Source: Diospyros lotus (Eukaryota; Streptophyta; Magnoliopsida; Ericales; Ebenaceae). Taken from it: 64,000 bases of DNA. Numbering within the stretch: the first letter of the stretch is position 1; the number at the start of each line of letters is the position of its first letter. Position numbers and translations under genes: made by a program. The notes below the pieces were generated by a model. That model was not told the DNA's origin. It ran no database searches and saw only the letters and a list, made by a program, of their open reading frames with translations. Where the stretch lies: positions 25,496,753 to 25,560,752 of the forward strand of contig NC_068349.1 of the NCBI RefSeq assembly GCF_014633365.1. The letters are read 5' to 3'. Shown here one piece after another: positions 32,369-44,490 of the stretch.

Positions 32369-33281
32369 CTCTAGCCAGGAGACTGGGAGCAGTCGACTGG
32401 ATCAAATGGAATGAATACTAGGGAGCATGGTGGGATTTATGCAAGGGACTCACTCTCGAGACAGCCATACGGTCAACATGCTCGACCTCTACCGTCGACA
32501 AAACCCTCCCATCTTTCAAAGGAAACTTGGCGTAGACCCCAGCGAAGGGGAATTCTAGATCGAGCAAACGGAAAAGCTGCTAGACCACTTACATTGTGGA
32601 GAAGAAGAGAAAGTCAATTGTGCCACTTTCATGCTGCAAGATGAGGCAGACAGATGGTGGAAAGGAGTCAAGAGGGCAATGACCCCTCAAGCCAGGGCAC
32701 CCTACATTACTTGGGAGCGATTCAAGGAACTCTTCAATGAGAAGTACTTTCCCCTAAATCTAAGAATGAAGAAGGAAAGAGAATTTATGGAGTTAAAGCA
32801 AATCGGGGACATGATTGTTGCCCAGTACGAGGATGCCTTTAGCCGATTGATCAGGTACATGCCCATTTATGAAGGGGATGAAAGGATCAAAGCTCAGAAA
32901 TTCTTAGGGGGGCTGAATCTGAGGCTTCAGAGGGCCTTAAGCAGTATAAGTACTCAGTCTTATACAAAAGTGGAATTACAAGCCTTTACCACTGAGGCTA
33001 ACCTAAGCCGAATCGAAGCTATCCAAGGAGAAAGTCAGCAAGGGAGTGGTCATAAAGCGGGCAAGAAGCTGGATCTCCAGAGGTCGAAGTTCAAGCCTGG
33101 TACTCCGTGCACAAGATGCCAGAAGAAACACCTTGGAAGGTCATGCCGGCTTGGAATGAAAGGTTGCTACAACTGTGGAGAAGAAGGACATCTCAACCAG
33201 AACTTCCCTAAGAGAAGAATCACTTGTTTCAACTGCCAGCAGACGAACATTTTGCAAAGGACTGTCCCAAGCTGCGGCTAA
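32369..33281 (+). pseudogene. gag: Gag of element II, main part
   Basis: From about 32470 the frame reads LDLYRRQNPPIFQ, a TAG where Trp is usual (EF-stop-IEQTEKLLDHL), then MLQDEADRWWKGV, WERFKELFNEKYFP, EFMELKQ, YEDAFSRLIRYMP, KFLGGLNLRLQ: a standard retrotransposon Gag domain. Near 33100-33240 are zinc knuckle remains: CTRCQKKHLGRSC, CYNCGEEGHLNQNF (last Cys replaced by Phe) and CFNCQQ, where a one-base loss shifts the frame into the protease ORF (EHFAKDC continues there). Inactive. Confidence 0.8.
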
Positions 33282-33754
33282 TGAGTCAACCTCAGCAAGA
33301 TGAGGCAGAAGACCCAACAATAATCGAAGGTACCATGTCTACATCTGGTATTCCTATGCATGTTTTGATTGATTCTGGAGCAAGTCATTCACTCATTTCA
33401 CATGCATGTGCTAAAGTACTAGGAGAAAAATCAGAAAACTTGAACTGTCGTATGATTGTGGCAACTCCAATGGGGAAGTCTCTAGAAACCTCTTCAGGAT
33501 ACAAAAATAGGAAGATTCAGAAAGGAGAAGTTGAGTTCCTGGTGGATTTGATCCTTCTGGAATTTCAAGATTTTGACATGATTCTAGGAATGGACTTCCT
33601 AACCAAATACAATGCTACATTGGACTGTAAAGCTAAGACAGTCTGTCTCAAGAGCAGAGACTCGAACATTAAGTTTCAAGGGGAAAAGAGGGCAAGTGAA
33701 TGGAAGTGGATCTCGACTCTAAAGGTTGAGAAACTATTACGTCAAGGGGCTTAG
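33224..33754 (+). pseudogene. Protease region of element II
   Basis: Frame continuing from the last zinc knuckle (EHFAKDCPK) into an aspartic protease: MHVLIDSGASHSLIS around 33357-33401 has the DSG triad, and DFDMILGMDFLTKYNA near residues 118-133 is the second conserved block before RT. Ends at TAG 33752 where most relatives have a Gln or Glu before GYLA. About 177 codons. Confidence 0.78.
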
Positions 33755-34371
33755 GGATACTTGGCTTGTGTTCAAGAGAAAAGCAATGAGCCCTTAAAAA
33801 TCGAAGAAGTGTGAATCGTTAGAGAGTTCGGGGATGTGTTTCCCAAAGAATTGCTTGGATTGCCACCCTAGAGAGAGATCGAGTTTTCGATAGAAATTGT
33901 GCCAGGGGCGGTTCCGATTTCTATACCCACATATAAAATGGCCCCTGCAGAATTAAGGGAATTAAAGACCCCACTTCAGGAGTTGTTGGACAAGGGGTTC
34001 ATCAGACCAAGCATGTCGCCATAGGGTGCACCAGTACTCTTTGTTAAGAAAAATGATGGGAGTCTGAGGATGTGTATAGACTATCGGAAGCTGAACAAGA
34101 TAACTGTCAAGAATAAGTACCCACTCCCCAAAATAGAGGAGTTGTTTGACCAGTTACAAGGAGCCAAGGTCTTCTCAAAAATTGACTTGAGATCAGGGTA
34201 CTATCAATTGAGGATCAAGACAGAAGATGTGCCCAAGACAACTTTTCGTTCTCAATATGGGCACTACGAATTTTTGGTGATGCTGTTCAAACTAACCAAT
34301 GCCCTAGCAGCTTTTATGGATACTATGAATCGAGTCTTCAGACCATTTTTGGATAAATTTGTGATCGTAAT
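33755..34371 (+). pseudogene. pol: Reverse transcriptase of element II, N-terminal half
   Basis: In one frame with stops at about 33811 (TGA), 33869 (TAG) and 34022 (TAG, at the Trp of SPWGAP). Landmarks [57 protein letters not shown]. The usually invariant MPFGLTNAP reads MLFKLTNAL. It stops at the insertion of a solo LTR just before the catalytic motif, which lies at 36778. Confidence 0.85.
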
Positions 34372-36777
34372 TGTAACAACTCGTTAGAGGGCCTAGTATT
34401 TATTTAAAATTAGTTAATTAATTATTGAAGTAATTAATTAAGAGGATTTGCCATTTAATTATCTAATATGGCGATTTAGATTTTTATTGAGTAAATAGCA
34501 ATTAATTATATTTATTTAGTGTTGAAATTAAATGCAAGGACTTGAGGGTCATTTAAGAAGTTGTTATTAATTTAATTAATTAATAAAAGTTATTATGAGA
34601 ATGGGAAGTCCATCCGAGAAAGGGTTTTGGATTTATGGAGTCTCCTAGTTGAATTAGGAGAATGAGATGCCCTAGGGTTGCTCTCTTTCTCTCTCTATAT
34701 ATATATCTTCCCATAGCATTGAGTTTCTTCACGCCGTGGAGATTAGAGATCGCATAGAAGAAGAAAATAAGTCAAGAGCTATTGCAGTAACAGTGAGTAG
34801 CATAACAGTTCGATTAGTAGCATTCGAGTTCGATCAGAGAGTTAAGGCAAGTATCCTTCCCCTGTAATCCTTTCTTACAGGTCTTGATTTAGTTGATATC
34901 AGATTTCCAGAATTGAGTCAGTTCCAGTGCATGTATATATATATATGTGCGTTACAGTGACTTATTTCAATTCAGTGCATGTTTATATATGTATTTACAT
35001 GCGTGCAGTGAGTACCAGCCAGTTCATGCATATTCCTTGTAATGTTTACATTAGTTATGATCAGTAAATCATCCCTCAAGTTGTTTATATATCAATTGGG
35101 ATTGTTCTCCCAAGATTTCTTTTGGAATGGTGTAGTGAAGCTAAGTTTTGATTCAAGTTATGATCTCTGTTATCGTAAGCTTTATATCTGATAAGAATCC
35201 AGTCATTCGAATAAGCCTTGTGTCATTCGAACGAGTTTCAAAGCATCCGAATAAGTTTCAGTATTATCGTAATGTTTTTCCCTTATAATGCATCAGTCAT
35301 TCGAATGAGTCCTGAGATATCATATCATTCGTATGAATTTTTGAGGTTTTTTGACTGTCATTCGAATGAGCCTTGTTGTCATTCGAATGAGCCCTTGAAG
35401 ATGTGAGTAAGTTGTTGCTTTGTATAGCTTAGCATTAGAATGAGCCTTCTTGTCATTCGAATGACCTTCAAATTGATTCGAATAAAGTTACTGTTGCATT
35501 CGAATGAATCGAGTTTTGCCAGTTCAAATGTTGGAAATTTTCAAAATTCATTCGAATGAATTTGAGAGTCATTCGAATGAGTCCCAGATCAGATTCGAAT
35601 AGCCTTTGAATATCATCTATCATTCAAATGAGCCTTCTGTCATTCGAATGAGTCTTTGTCATTCGAATGAGTTTTCTGCCATTCGAATGAGCTTGCTGAA
35701 ATCCTTTTTTTTATTCGAATGGGTTACTTTTTCATTCAAATTGCCTCCTTAGACTTTCTCAATCATCCAAATAGCTTCCAATAAACTCTTGATTCAAGTC
35801 TTAAATTTAATATGAATATTCAATTATTCAAATATTGAATTTTTATGCCAAGATATGATAAAATCCAATATGCCGAGCCTATACTTAGAGATTTCAGAAT
35901 ATTTGAATCTCAATATTTCTAGTAAAAATCATATGCCATGTTTAGCAGTTCATTATGACATGGTCAGCATTATTTTGTGAGATTATATGCATACACATTG
36001 TATGAGCATTGAGCATGACTTATGTGGAGCACTATATATCGTGTGCCAGCATTTATATGAGCATTGCATTATGCGCGCCAGGCGGCTTGTCTGCGGGGAT
36101 CCCACTAGTATCAGTACAATTATATCTCAGTTATGAGTTGCTCGCCTGATGTCGACCAGGGTGCTAGGGGCATGTTGCCCAAAGTATGTGCTTACAGTTT
36201 TTATGTTTACAGGACTCAGATCAGTCAGGTATGTGTTACAGTTATGTGGGCCTATGGGCCAAAGTTGCATACCTGCATTTAGTTTACAGCTTATGTGCAT
36301 TACATCTTATAAATGCCATCCAGTGATTATTATATCTCTCAGTACAAGTTCAGTAAGTATTTTTATCAGTATCGATATTCTTCGATTCAGCTTTAGTTAT
36401 TCTTTCCAGTTTGTTACTTGTTGAGCTTTGTAGCTCACCTTGTACTCTTCACCATTCCAGGTCCTAGTGGGGGAGTACCAGATGTGGGGCCTAGCAGTAG
36501 TGTCTAGTAGTGTGTGTACGTGAAGTCGCTCAAGACCAAAGATGTCTGGGAGTTGTTAGTTGTTAGTTAGTGCTTGATCAGTTTAGATTCATTTTAATTT
36601 CCAGTTTAGGGAATTTCCCTTAGATGCAATTATGATTTCAGTTTTTGTTGACTCAGAGTCTTATTACAGTTAATTGATATATACAGTATTGGTATCAGAA
36701 TTCAGTTATCAGTCAGTTTATTTTATTATCCCCAGTAGCACCTCTTCTCGGGCAGTTCTAGGAGAGGGGGTGCTACA
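34372..36777 (+). mobile_element. Solo LTR of family C (2406 bp) inside RT of element II
   Basis: TGTAACAACTCG start, GGGGGTGCTACA end; no internal region. Flanks GTAAT (34367-34371) and GTGTT (36778-36782) look like a decayed 5-bp target duplication, and leaving the insert out rejoins the RT frame at its catalytic motif. TATATATATAT at 34696. Reverse complement of the LTR at 29917-32368. Confidence 0.88.
35205..35745 (+). repeat. Array of CATTCGAATG palindromes in the solo C LTR
   Basis: Counterpart of 30980-31530 in opposite orientation. Most sites are exact; some are changed to CATTCGAACG, GATTCGAATA or CATTCAAATG. Located some 500-1050 bases downstream of the TATA box, so in the transcribed part of the LTR. 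Confidence 0.9.
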
Positions 36778-37690
36778 GTGTTTATAGACGACATACTGAT
36801 ATACTCTCCCTCGGAAGAAGAGCACGAGTCACATTTAAGCATAATATTGCAAACGTTGCAAAAACATAAGTTGTATGCCAAATTCTAAAAATGTGAATTC
36901 TGGTTATACCAAGTGGCATTTTTAGGGCATGTTATATCGGCCGAAGGAATATCGGTTGACCCGGCCAAGATAGCAGCTATGAAGAATTGGAAGCAACCTC
37001 AGTCGGTTACCGAAGTTAAGAGTTTCTTGGGATTAGCTGATATTATAGAAAGTTCATGGAAGGATTTTCTAGGATTGCAATGCCCCTCACCAAGTTAACT
37101 CAGAAAGGGGTGAAGTTCAATTGGAGCGAGCAGTGTGAAGAAAGCTTTCAAGCGCTTAAGGATAAGCTGACAACCGCTCCAGTACTGGCTATTCCAAATG
37201 GATCAGGAGGATTTATGTTATACACTGACGCCTCAAGAAACGATTTGGGGTGTGTGCTGATGCAGCACGGTAGGGTCATTGCCTATGGATCCTGACAACT
37301 CAAGAACCACGAGCGAAATTACCCGACTCACGATTTGGAGCTAGCTGTGGTGGTGTTTGCCTTAAAGATTTGGAGACATTATTTATATGGCAAGAAGTTT
37401 AAAATTTTTACTAATTACAAGAGTTTACAATACGTCTTCTCGTAGAAAGAATTAAACATAAGGCAATAGAGATAGATGGAGCTGTTAAAAGATTATGACT
37501 GCACTATTCAATACCATCTTGGTAAAGCTAACGTGGTGGCAGATGCCCTAAGTAGGAAAAAAACCACTTATGTGGCTGGGATGATAGTGGCAGAGTAGAA
37601 GCTAGTGGAAGCATTTAGTCTCATGATGGTAGGAGAATTTCCCGAGGAAACTCTGCCTACCCAGCTAGTCTCACGCTGCAACCAGAATTA
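36778..37690 (+). pseudogene. pol: RT C-terminal half and RNase H of element II
   Basis: Begins [10 protein letters not shown], the catalytic FIDD box, then a TAA at about 36886 (KF-stop-KCEFW), [24 protein letters not shown] one- or two-base loss at about 37045 shifts the frame; [15 protein letters not shown] follows. RNase H: LYTDASRNDLGCVLM (Asp present), then TGA at 37294 where Arg is usual (AS-R-QLKNHE), [18 protein letters not shown], three TAG stops around 37443-37477, and [11 protein letters not shown] to about 37560. A further frame change lies before the integrase. Confidence 0.85.
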
Positions 37691-38989
37691 ATGGATCAGA
37701 TACGACAAGCTTACTCAGAAGACTCCCGAATTAAGATGTGGAATGATGAGCATGGACAAGCAAAGAGACTGGAATTTGAGGTAAGAGAAAACATCATTTG
37801 GTTTCAAGGTAGGATATATGTACCTCGTGTGAGGGAATTGCGACAGATAATTTTGGGAGAAGCCCATCGATCCAGATACTCGATACACCCTGGTGCCACC
37901 AAGATGTACCAAGACTTAAAGGCTATGTATTGGTGGCCGGGAATGAAGAAAAGCGTGACAAGATATGTTAGTCAATGTGACACGTGTCAAAGAATCAAGA
38001 TTGAGCATCAGAAACTGGGTGGAAGTTTGCAACCATTAGAAATCCTGGAATGGAAATGGGAACATATTACAATGGATTTTGTGACAGGATTGCCAAGAAG
38101 TCCCAAAGGAAACGATGCTATTTGGGTGATAGTTGACAGATTGTCTAAGTCTGCTCATTTTCTGGCGATGAAAGTCAGCCAATCGATCAGCAAATTAGCC
38201 TAGCAGTATTTGAATGAGATTGTCAGATTGCATGGAGTGCCTGTAAGGATAGTATCAGATCGCGACCCGAGGTTCACTTCTAGGTTTTGGGGAAGTCTGC
38301 AAAAGAGCTTGGGTACTCAGCTTAGGCTAAGTACAGCCTATCATCCCCAGACTGATAGTCAATCAGAAAGGACTATTCAAACCCTAGAAGATATGTTGCG
38401 AGCCTGTGCTGTTAACTTTCCAGGTAGCTGGGAAGAGCATTTACCATAGGTAGAGTTTGCTTACAATAACAGCTATCACAGCAGCATTGGAATGGCTCCA
38501 TATGAAGCTTTGTACGGAAGAAAATGTAGATCCTCGATATGGTGGACTGAGGTAGGTGAACGTCAAATCTTCGGACTCGCGATAGTTCAGGAGACAATAG
38601 AAAAGATAAAGATCATTCGAGAAAGAATCAAGGAAGCTCAGGATCGTCAGAAATCCTACGAAGATGCTAGAAGAAGGAATTTAGAGTTCCAAGTTGGTGA
38701 TAAAGTGTACCTAAAGATATCCCCATTAAGAATGGTGACTCGAAGCAACAAGAAAAAGAGCAAGTTAAGCCCTAGGTATATAGGTCCGTATGATATAATG
38801 GAAAGAATTGGACCAGTCGCTTATCGACTTGCTCTAACCTTAGCTCTATCGAACCTCCATGATGTATTTCATGTATCGCAACTCTGTAAGCATGAGCCAA
38901 ATCCCTCTCAAGTAATGCCAACTGAAGCTATTGAGGTTCAAGAAAATCTTTCATACATTGAGAAACCGGTCAAAAGGTTCAAGAAAATC
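37691..38989 (+). pseudogene. Integrase of element II, truncated in the C-terminal region
   Basis: Zinc-binding domain H-x-H-C-C visible: HRSRYSIHPG and CDTCQRIK (37866-37998). Catalytic core DDE: Asp in HITMDFVTGLP, Asp in [11 protein letters not shown], Glu in [14 protein letters not shown]. Stops TAG at about 38201 (where Gln is usual, A-stop-QYLNEIV) and TAG at about 38447 (LP-stop-VEFAYNN, Trp or Leu/Gln position). The GPY/F part (LSPRYIGPYDIMERIGPVAYRL, interrupted here) and NLHDVFHVSQL follow, then the beginning of what is normally the chromodomain (IEVQENLSYIEKPV). Sequence breaks at 38989 against an F-type LTR fragment. Confidence 0.85.
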
Positions 38990-40232
38990 TTTCAAACTTT
39001 TATTCGACCCGAAAACACCTAAGGGTTGGCTTACTCAGAAAACCGAACCATCCCTAGGGTCCCCTCAGCTTCCAGGAGGTCCCCTCCAACTATTCTGTAT
39101 TAGCACCCACTCGGGCTTATACAGAATTTATTCCAAAAATTATTCCCGGTTGGATTGCTTCCAGCATCATCATCCTCATCTCGCGTGCCACCGCCTCTGC
39201 CACTCTCGTCCGCCTCGCATCCACCTCCATCGGCCGTTGCCAGCACCTACGCGCGCCACCACCTGCTCGCTGCTAGCCATTACTGCAACCAACGACCATT
39301 GACGGCTGCTGAAGCTTCCGCCGATGCCGACCCTTGCCTCAGCTGGTGCTCACACGGCCACCACCGGTCACTTTTGCCTCAGCCTCCATCGAAGCCCAAC
39401 TCGCTGTAACTGCCTCGCCGCTGCTGGTCATCTTCCTCGACCATGGTGGCTGCTGCCATGGCCGATCGGTTTTGCTGCGCTCAGCCCACATCTCTCTCAT
39501 TCTCTCGATCTCTCTCGGCCTGGCTCCCTCTTTGTCGCGAGCTCTCTCTCCATCTCTTCTCTAATCCCACTCTCCTCTATTCGGCTATTTCAAATGGCAG
39601 AGGACTCACGAAGCTTCAAGGAAGCTTCCTCGCCTTTATATATATATATAAACTAATTACATATATAATCCACTAATTTTCCCATAATTTCACTTAGGAA
39701 ATTTGGATAATTGCATTTGAGGATTTCTATAATAACACTTGGGCCCTCTCAAGGCTTAAATTAATTATAATTAAGTCACTCCCAACTCGATTTCTTTGAA
39801 AATTAATATTTGAGTTTTACTCAGAAATACTGACTTCGTCCCTGCGCCTGCACGGGACTTTTATTTGACCCGAAAACACCTAAGGGTTGCCTTACTCAGA
39901 AAATCGAACCACCCCTAGGGTCCCCTCAGCTTCCAGGAGGTCCCCTCCGACTATTCGGTATTGGCACCCACTTGGACTTATACAGAATTTATTCCGAAAA
40001 TTATTCCCGGTCGGATTGCTTCCAGCGTCATCATCCTCATCTCGAGATGCTCACCAATCTCTTACCCTCTTCCCTGGACATCCAAGTCCCGAGGCACTCC
40101 CAGCCGCCAATTCAGAAATTTTTACTAATTAATTTCTCAAGATTGACCCCTGGGCTTCACGGACCACCTGAGGTCCTTTCAAAATAATCAAAAATTATTT
40201 ATTTTCAACACCATGTAATACCGGGTATTACA
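38989..40232 (-). mobile_element. F-type LTR fragment, reverse, with a 185-bp duplicated end
   Basis: The right end GGGTATTACA at 40232 is the 5' end of a reverse LTR; 39860-40232 matches 50272-50649 of the solo F LTR. The GC-rich block 39181-39600 matches the 49330-49800 area. The left end 38989-39180 repeats the 39860-40050 sequence (both begin ACTTTTATT-GACCCGAAAAC), so the fragment is rearranged. A minus-strand TATA lies near 39630-39650. Open frames here are GC-rich artefacts. Confidence 0.7.
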
Positions 40233-40890
40233 CCCATCACGTAGACTGCATACATGACATGACTATGAAATGCATAAATACACGTTGATATCATTGATCA
40301 CTCGTATTGAGGCCGTAGGGAGTATGAACTGGCACCGCTGCTTTACCAAGGGTGCATCCATACACCCCGGCTTCGAAAGAGGTGGCCGCAAAAATGGTAG
40401 GTAATATGAGGGGTGCAGTTGACACCTACGAGGAAAGACATTGCATACACACATGACATAGCATTATGTACCCTTACTTAGATGGTTCATCATCTAACTT
40501 GGGTTCGCCCCTAGAACATTCGACGTTCCAGTCGGGATTTGCAGTGATGATACAGAGGTTGAAGATGTGTAGTGACGAGAGACGTCAAGGAACGAGTAAA
40601 TGTGCCATGTTATGTTGTAATATGAATAGTTCAAGAATTATGTACGTTTTAATTTATCTTCAAAAGCTTATGTATTAACTTTGTAATAAATGCCATGTTC
40701 AGTTATTTATGTATGTAATGCCATGAGCAGGTTTGATTCAGCTTCCGCTTTATAAGATTGTATTTACCCCTAGTGTATAAATTAAGCACTAGATAGGTCT
40801 TAGGCAATTTCGGGAATAATGTAATTTAGAAAGAAAGAAAAAAAAAATAAGACCCAAATTTCCTAAGGCATAACACGCCCAGGGTAAGCG
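40233..40890 (+). mobile_element. 3' LTR of element II, truncated at both ends
   Basis: Matches 11747-12408 closely; lost its first 1.47 kb to the F-type fragment and its last few bases (GGGGTGTTACA) at the junction with element III. Double hairpin at 40478-40531. Confidence 0.85.
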
Positions 40891-41748
40891 ACACGCAGAT
40901 GCGCTATCCAAGTTAGTCGCGACCCGTGATACCCCAGGATGATTGATCCATATGGAGGTCTTACAATGACTGAGCATGGATGAAAAGGAATGACTGAGTG
41001 TAGATGGAAAGGAATTCGATCTTCCGTTAATTCTGGTTCATTTCTTCTTCTAGGGATTGAACGACTTCCAAATTCAAGTGTTATTCCCAGTTAGGTCATC
41101 TTCAAGCTCTTCTACTAGTCCATTTTGTTCGTCATAAGACCGGATCGATTCATTTTCCTCGTCTAATCCTAGGTTAATATCCTCGATAAAGTTCCCAATA
41201 TTATCCTAAGTTATTTTCTTCGTTCGCTCACATCCGAAGAATATCTTGGTAAGTCATCAATACTACTAGCACATTGACCAAGTCAAAGATTATCATCAAA
41301 ATACCCATAATCGCCACAATTCACTGTTGAGAAAATCCTAATATATGTGCATCTCTAGATATCACCATTTCAAGTATATAAACTTGCTAGTCTCATCAAA
41401 GCTCTTGATCTTAACCTCAAGATTTACAATGGCTTCCTAAAACAAATCATCTTTATCTTCCCATGTCATTTGGAAAGTACTTTTAGAAACCCTAGCCTTT
41501 TACTTAACCCGTCAAAGTATGACCATTATCACGACATCCCAATCGGGAAGTAACCAAGACAATTCGCTAAAATTAGATTCTAGTTAGAAACCTCAAATTT
41601 CACATTTCTTGAGTTCCCATCTTAGATTTACTAGGATTTCAACAATCCTATTCTAAGTTCTTTAACCGATAATTCTACTTAATCCTCAATCAACTGAGTA
41701 TCTTAAACACATCCTAGGTACCTTAATCAACCTGGCTCTGATACCAAT
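40891..41748 (-). mobile_element. 5' internal region of element III (reverse, truncated)
   Basis: Lies just downstream (minus strand) of LTR III and its primer site. No coding frame recognised; a GGATGAAAAGGAATGACTGA-type unit is duplicated near 40975-41015. Cut off at 40891 by the junction with the element II LTR. Confidence 0.55.
41735..41746 (-). other. Primer-binding site of element III
   Basis: Minus strand TGGTATCAGAGC, exact Met-type site, two bases from the LTR end. Confidence 0.87.
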
Positions 41749-42209
41749 TGTAACACCCCGCCCCACCCGGCGTGTCACTATAAGGGAATTTTTGGGAATC
41801 TTTTTTTTTTCAAGTTCATCATGAGCGGTGCATCAAGAACAATCTTCACATGCACACATAGGCCGGCACCCGCGATTCCAAGAACAATCTTCACATACAC
41901 ACAAGATCCCAAAAACCCTAGTCTTACCCGTTTAACTAACAAGATCAATAATCTTAAACTAAACGAGTCATAGAATAACGCAGCGGATATAATAACATCA
42001 AAATGTCATGGCCTTCCACGAGATTCTTACATAGTATTTCCACAACAAAATATGTTGTACAAAGCAACCAAATGATAACAACATTATCATACAGCCGTTC
42101 ATACATATATCAAAGTAAATACTATTGCCTTAAAACGCTACAACAACTATCATACTAAACACCATTGGCCTTCAACTGGCCACGTCCTTGCATTCGTAGC
42201 AATCCCTAG

Positions 42210-42264
42210 CTGGAACGTTGAACGTTCTAGGGGCATAACCCATATTAGATGATAAAACATCTAA
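42210..42264 (-). other. Conserved double hairpin in LTR III
   Basis: Minus strand: TTAGATG, 6-base loop, CATCTAA (42245-42264), then CTAGAAC, GTTCAAC, GTTCCAG (42210-42230). Same order as in LTR families I, II and E. Confidence 0.72.
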
Positions 42265-44079
42265 GTGATAGCATGATACAGTTTACTGAATGCATGAATG
42301 ATTACGAGCATGGCATATACAGACAACGACAACATGCAACACATCTAACTTGAGAAATCTCCATGACATACTCAACCTTTAGTGGAAAATCCATTCCACA
42401 CACCTTTAGGGTCCGCTACATATTTAATCCTTGAGTGCCCTATCGTGTCACCCGATCACTAGGATTAACCTTGCCCCATTCCCAAGAAAACCCCATCCCG
42501 TCCCCCACAGACATAACAATGACATGAAAATCAATGCCCCGATCATATGAAAATCATATGCCATGCATCGACTCTTTTATAAGTGAAAAAAGTTGATGCA
42601 ATATACCACATATTCAATATGCGTACGATGCCACAAGTACTTAAGTAAAACTCCAAAACGATATAACCCAAATTCTGGAGGGTATAACCGCTCGCTGGAA
42701 CTGGTTCAAACACATGCAACCTATGTTCGAGAGGGTAGAACCGCTCACCTGAACCCACTACACACACACCAAACCATTTTTAAGACAATGGATAAGACCG
42801 GAATCGAACCACTCACCTGAATTCGGTAAAGTCGATTTACGCCTTGTGATGCGTGCAAAACCTCAAAATGCACGCCTAAATAATTTCATGGCTTTGGCAT
42901 ACTCCTTTAGCCTCAAATTAATCCTCAGTATTTTTTGGGAATTTTTCCCTATTTTCCTTTCCTTTCTCTCCATTTCTTCTATTTTTCTTTCTTCCTTTTT
43001 CTTTTTCCTTTCTTTTTTCTTTCTTTTTATTCTTCATCTTCTTCCTTTATCCCTGCTACTGCTCCTCCTTCCTTCCTTCCAACAAATAGAGGCTCACGCA
43101 AACAGAGCCTCGTGCACAGCCTTCCACCGCCGTCGCCTGGCCTCCGCCGACCTCTACTTGGCCCTTCTCCTACCACCACACAACTGTCGGCCACCTCTGC
43201 AAGCTCTGCCAGCCGCCCCCTACTCATTGTTTCCTTCCACCCATGCTGCCATTGCTTCTTCTTGCGGCCATCATTGTAACACCCCTCTCCTAGAACTACC
43301 CGAGAAGAGGTGCTACGAGGAAAATAAAATAAACTAACTGATAATCTAAAATCTGATACCATAGCTGAACATCTCAGTCAACTGGAATAAAACTCTGAGT
43401 CATTACAAACTAAAAAGCATAAACTCTGACTAAGGGACAATCCCTCAACTGAAATATAAAATAGATCTAAACTGACAAAACACTAAAAAACTCAACAAAC
43501 TCCCAGACATCTTTTATCTTGAGCAGCTCCACGTACATACACTATAGACCACTGCTGCTAGGCCCCACGTCTGGTACTCCCTCGCTAAAACCTGGAGGGG
43601 TGAAGAGTACAAGGTGAGCTACAAAGCTCAACAATTAATAAGCTGGAAAGAATACTGAAGCTGAATCGAAGAATGTCGATACTGATAAATAACTCACTGA
43701 ACTTGTACTGAATAATCACTGTCTATTTGCATTCATAAAAATGTAATGCACATAAACTGTAAACTAAATGCAAGTATGCAACTTTGGCTCATATAAATGC
43801 TGACACAAGATATGTAGTGCTCCATATAAAGTCATGCTCAATGCTCATACCAAGATGTATGCACATAATCTCATGAAATAATGTTGAACATGCCATAATA
43901 AACACTAAACATGTAATCTCATCTTCAATATATTGGAATACAAAGATTCAATGAATTATGTATTATGATACGGGCATGATTAACTTGTTATATTCTGGCA
44001 TAAAATTCAATATTTGGAGGTATTGAATATCTTATTTGAATAAAACTTGAATTAAAACATCACTGGAAGTTTACTTGGA

Positions 44080-44490
44080 TTTCTGGAAAAGCCATCCGGG
44101 TATTAGGGAGGATATCCTGATATGAGGAAAGACATCCGGATAGGAAGAAGGCTCATCCGAATATGCTGGCCCTCAAATAAGAAGCTATTCAAATATGCTG
44201 GAATATATTCAGATAGAAATTAGGACATCCGGATATGATTCTGGACATCCAGATATCTCACAAGGCACTTGAATATATATATCAGGAGACTTATTTGAAT
44301 ATAAAATTCAACTTTGGAGAGAGGTATCAGGATATGGAATGAGGCATCCGGATATGCTAGACTTATCCGGATAAAAGAAAGGGCATCAGGATATGAGCTA
44401 TTCGGATGTGCGAAGAACCATCCGGATATCATACATAAGGAACTTGGAACTCATCTGGATATGGGAAGACCCATTCGGATATCTACAATT
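44080..44490 (-). repeat. Array of CATCCGGATATG palindromes in LTR C'
   Basis: About a dozen sites around the core ATCCGGAT (six or so exact, others such as CATCAGGATATG, CATCTGGATATG, CATTCGGATATC) at the same LTR position where family C has CATTCGAATG. Confidence 0.85.

Larger units (their letters stand above)
10274..40890 (+). mobile_element. Element II: decayed Ty3/gypsy element carrying nested insertions
   Basis: 5' LTR 10274-12413, split primer site, Gag start at 26210, Gag continuation 32369-33281, protease, RT-RNase H, integrase to 38989, and a 5'-truncated 3' LTR at 40233-40890 matching 11747-12408. Everything between these blocks is younger inserted DNA: element A, element C, a solo C LTR and an F-type fragment. 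The order gag, PR, RT, RH, IN, with an apparent chromodomain start, fits a plant chromovirus. Confidence 0.8.

Noticed and set aside
39155..39676. Ser/Pro-rich frames that could pass for a secreted protein
   Set aside because: They lie in the antisense of the GC-rich leader of an F-type LTR fragment and are not conserved in the F solo LTR.
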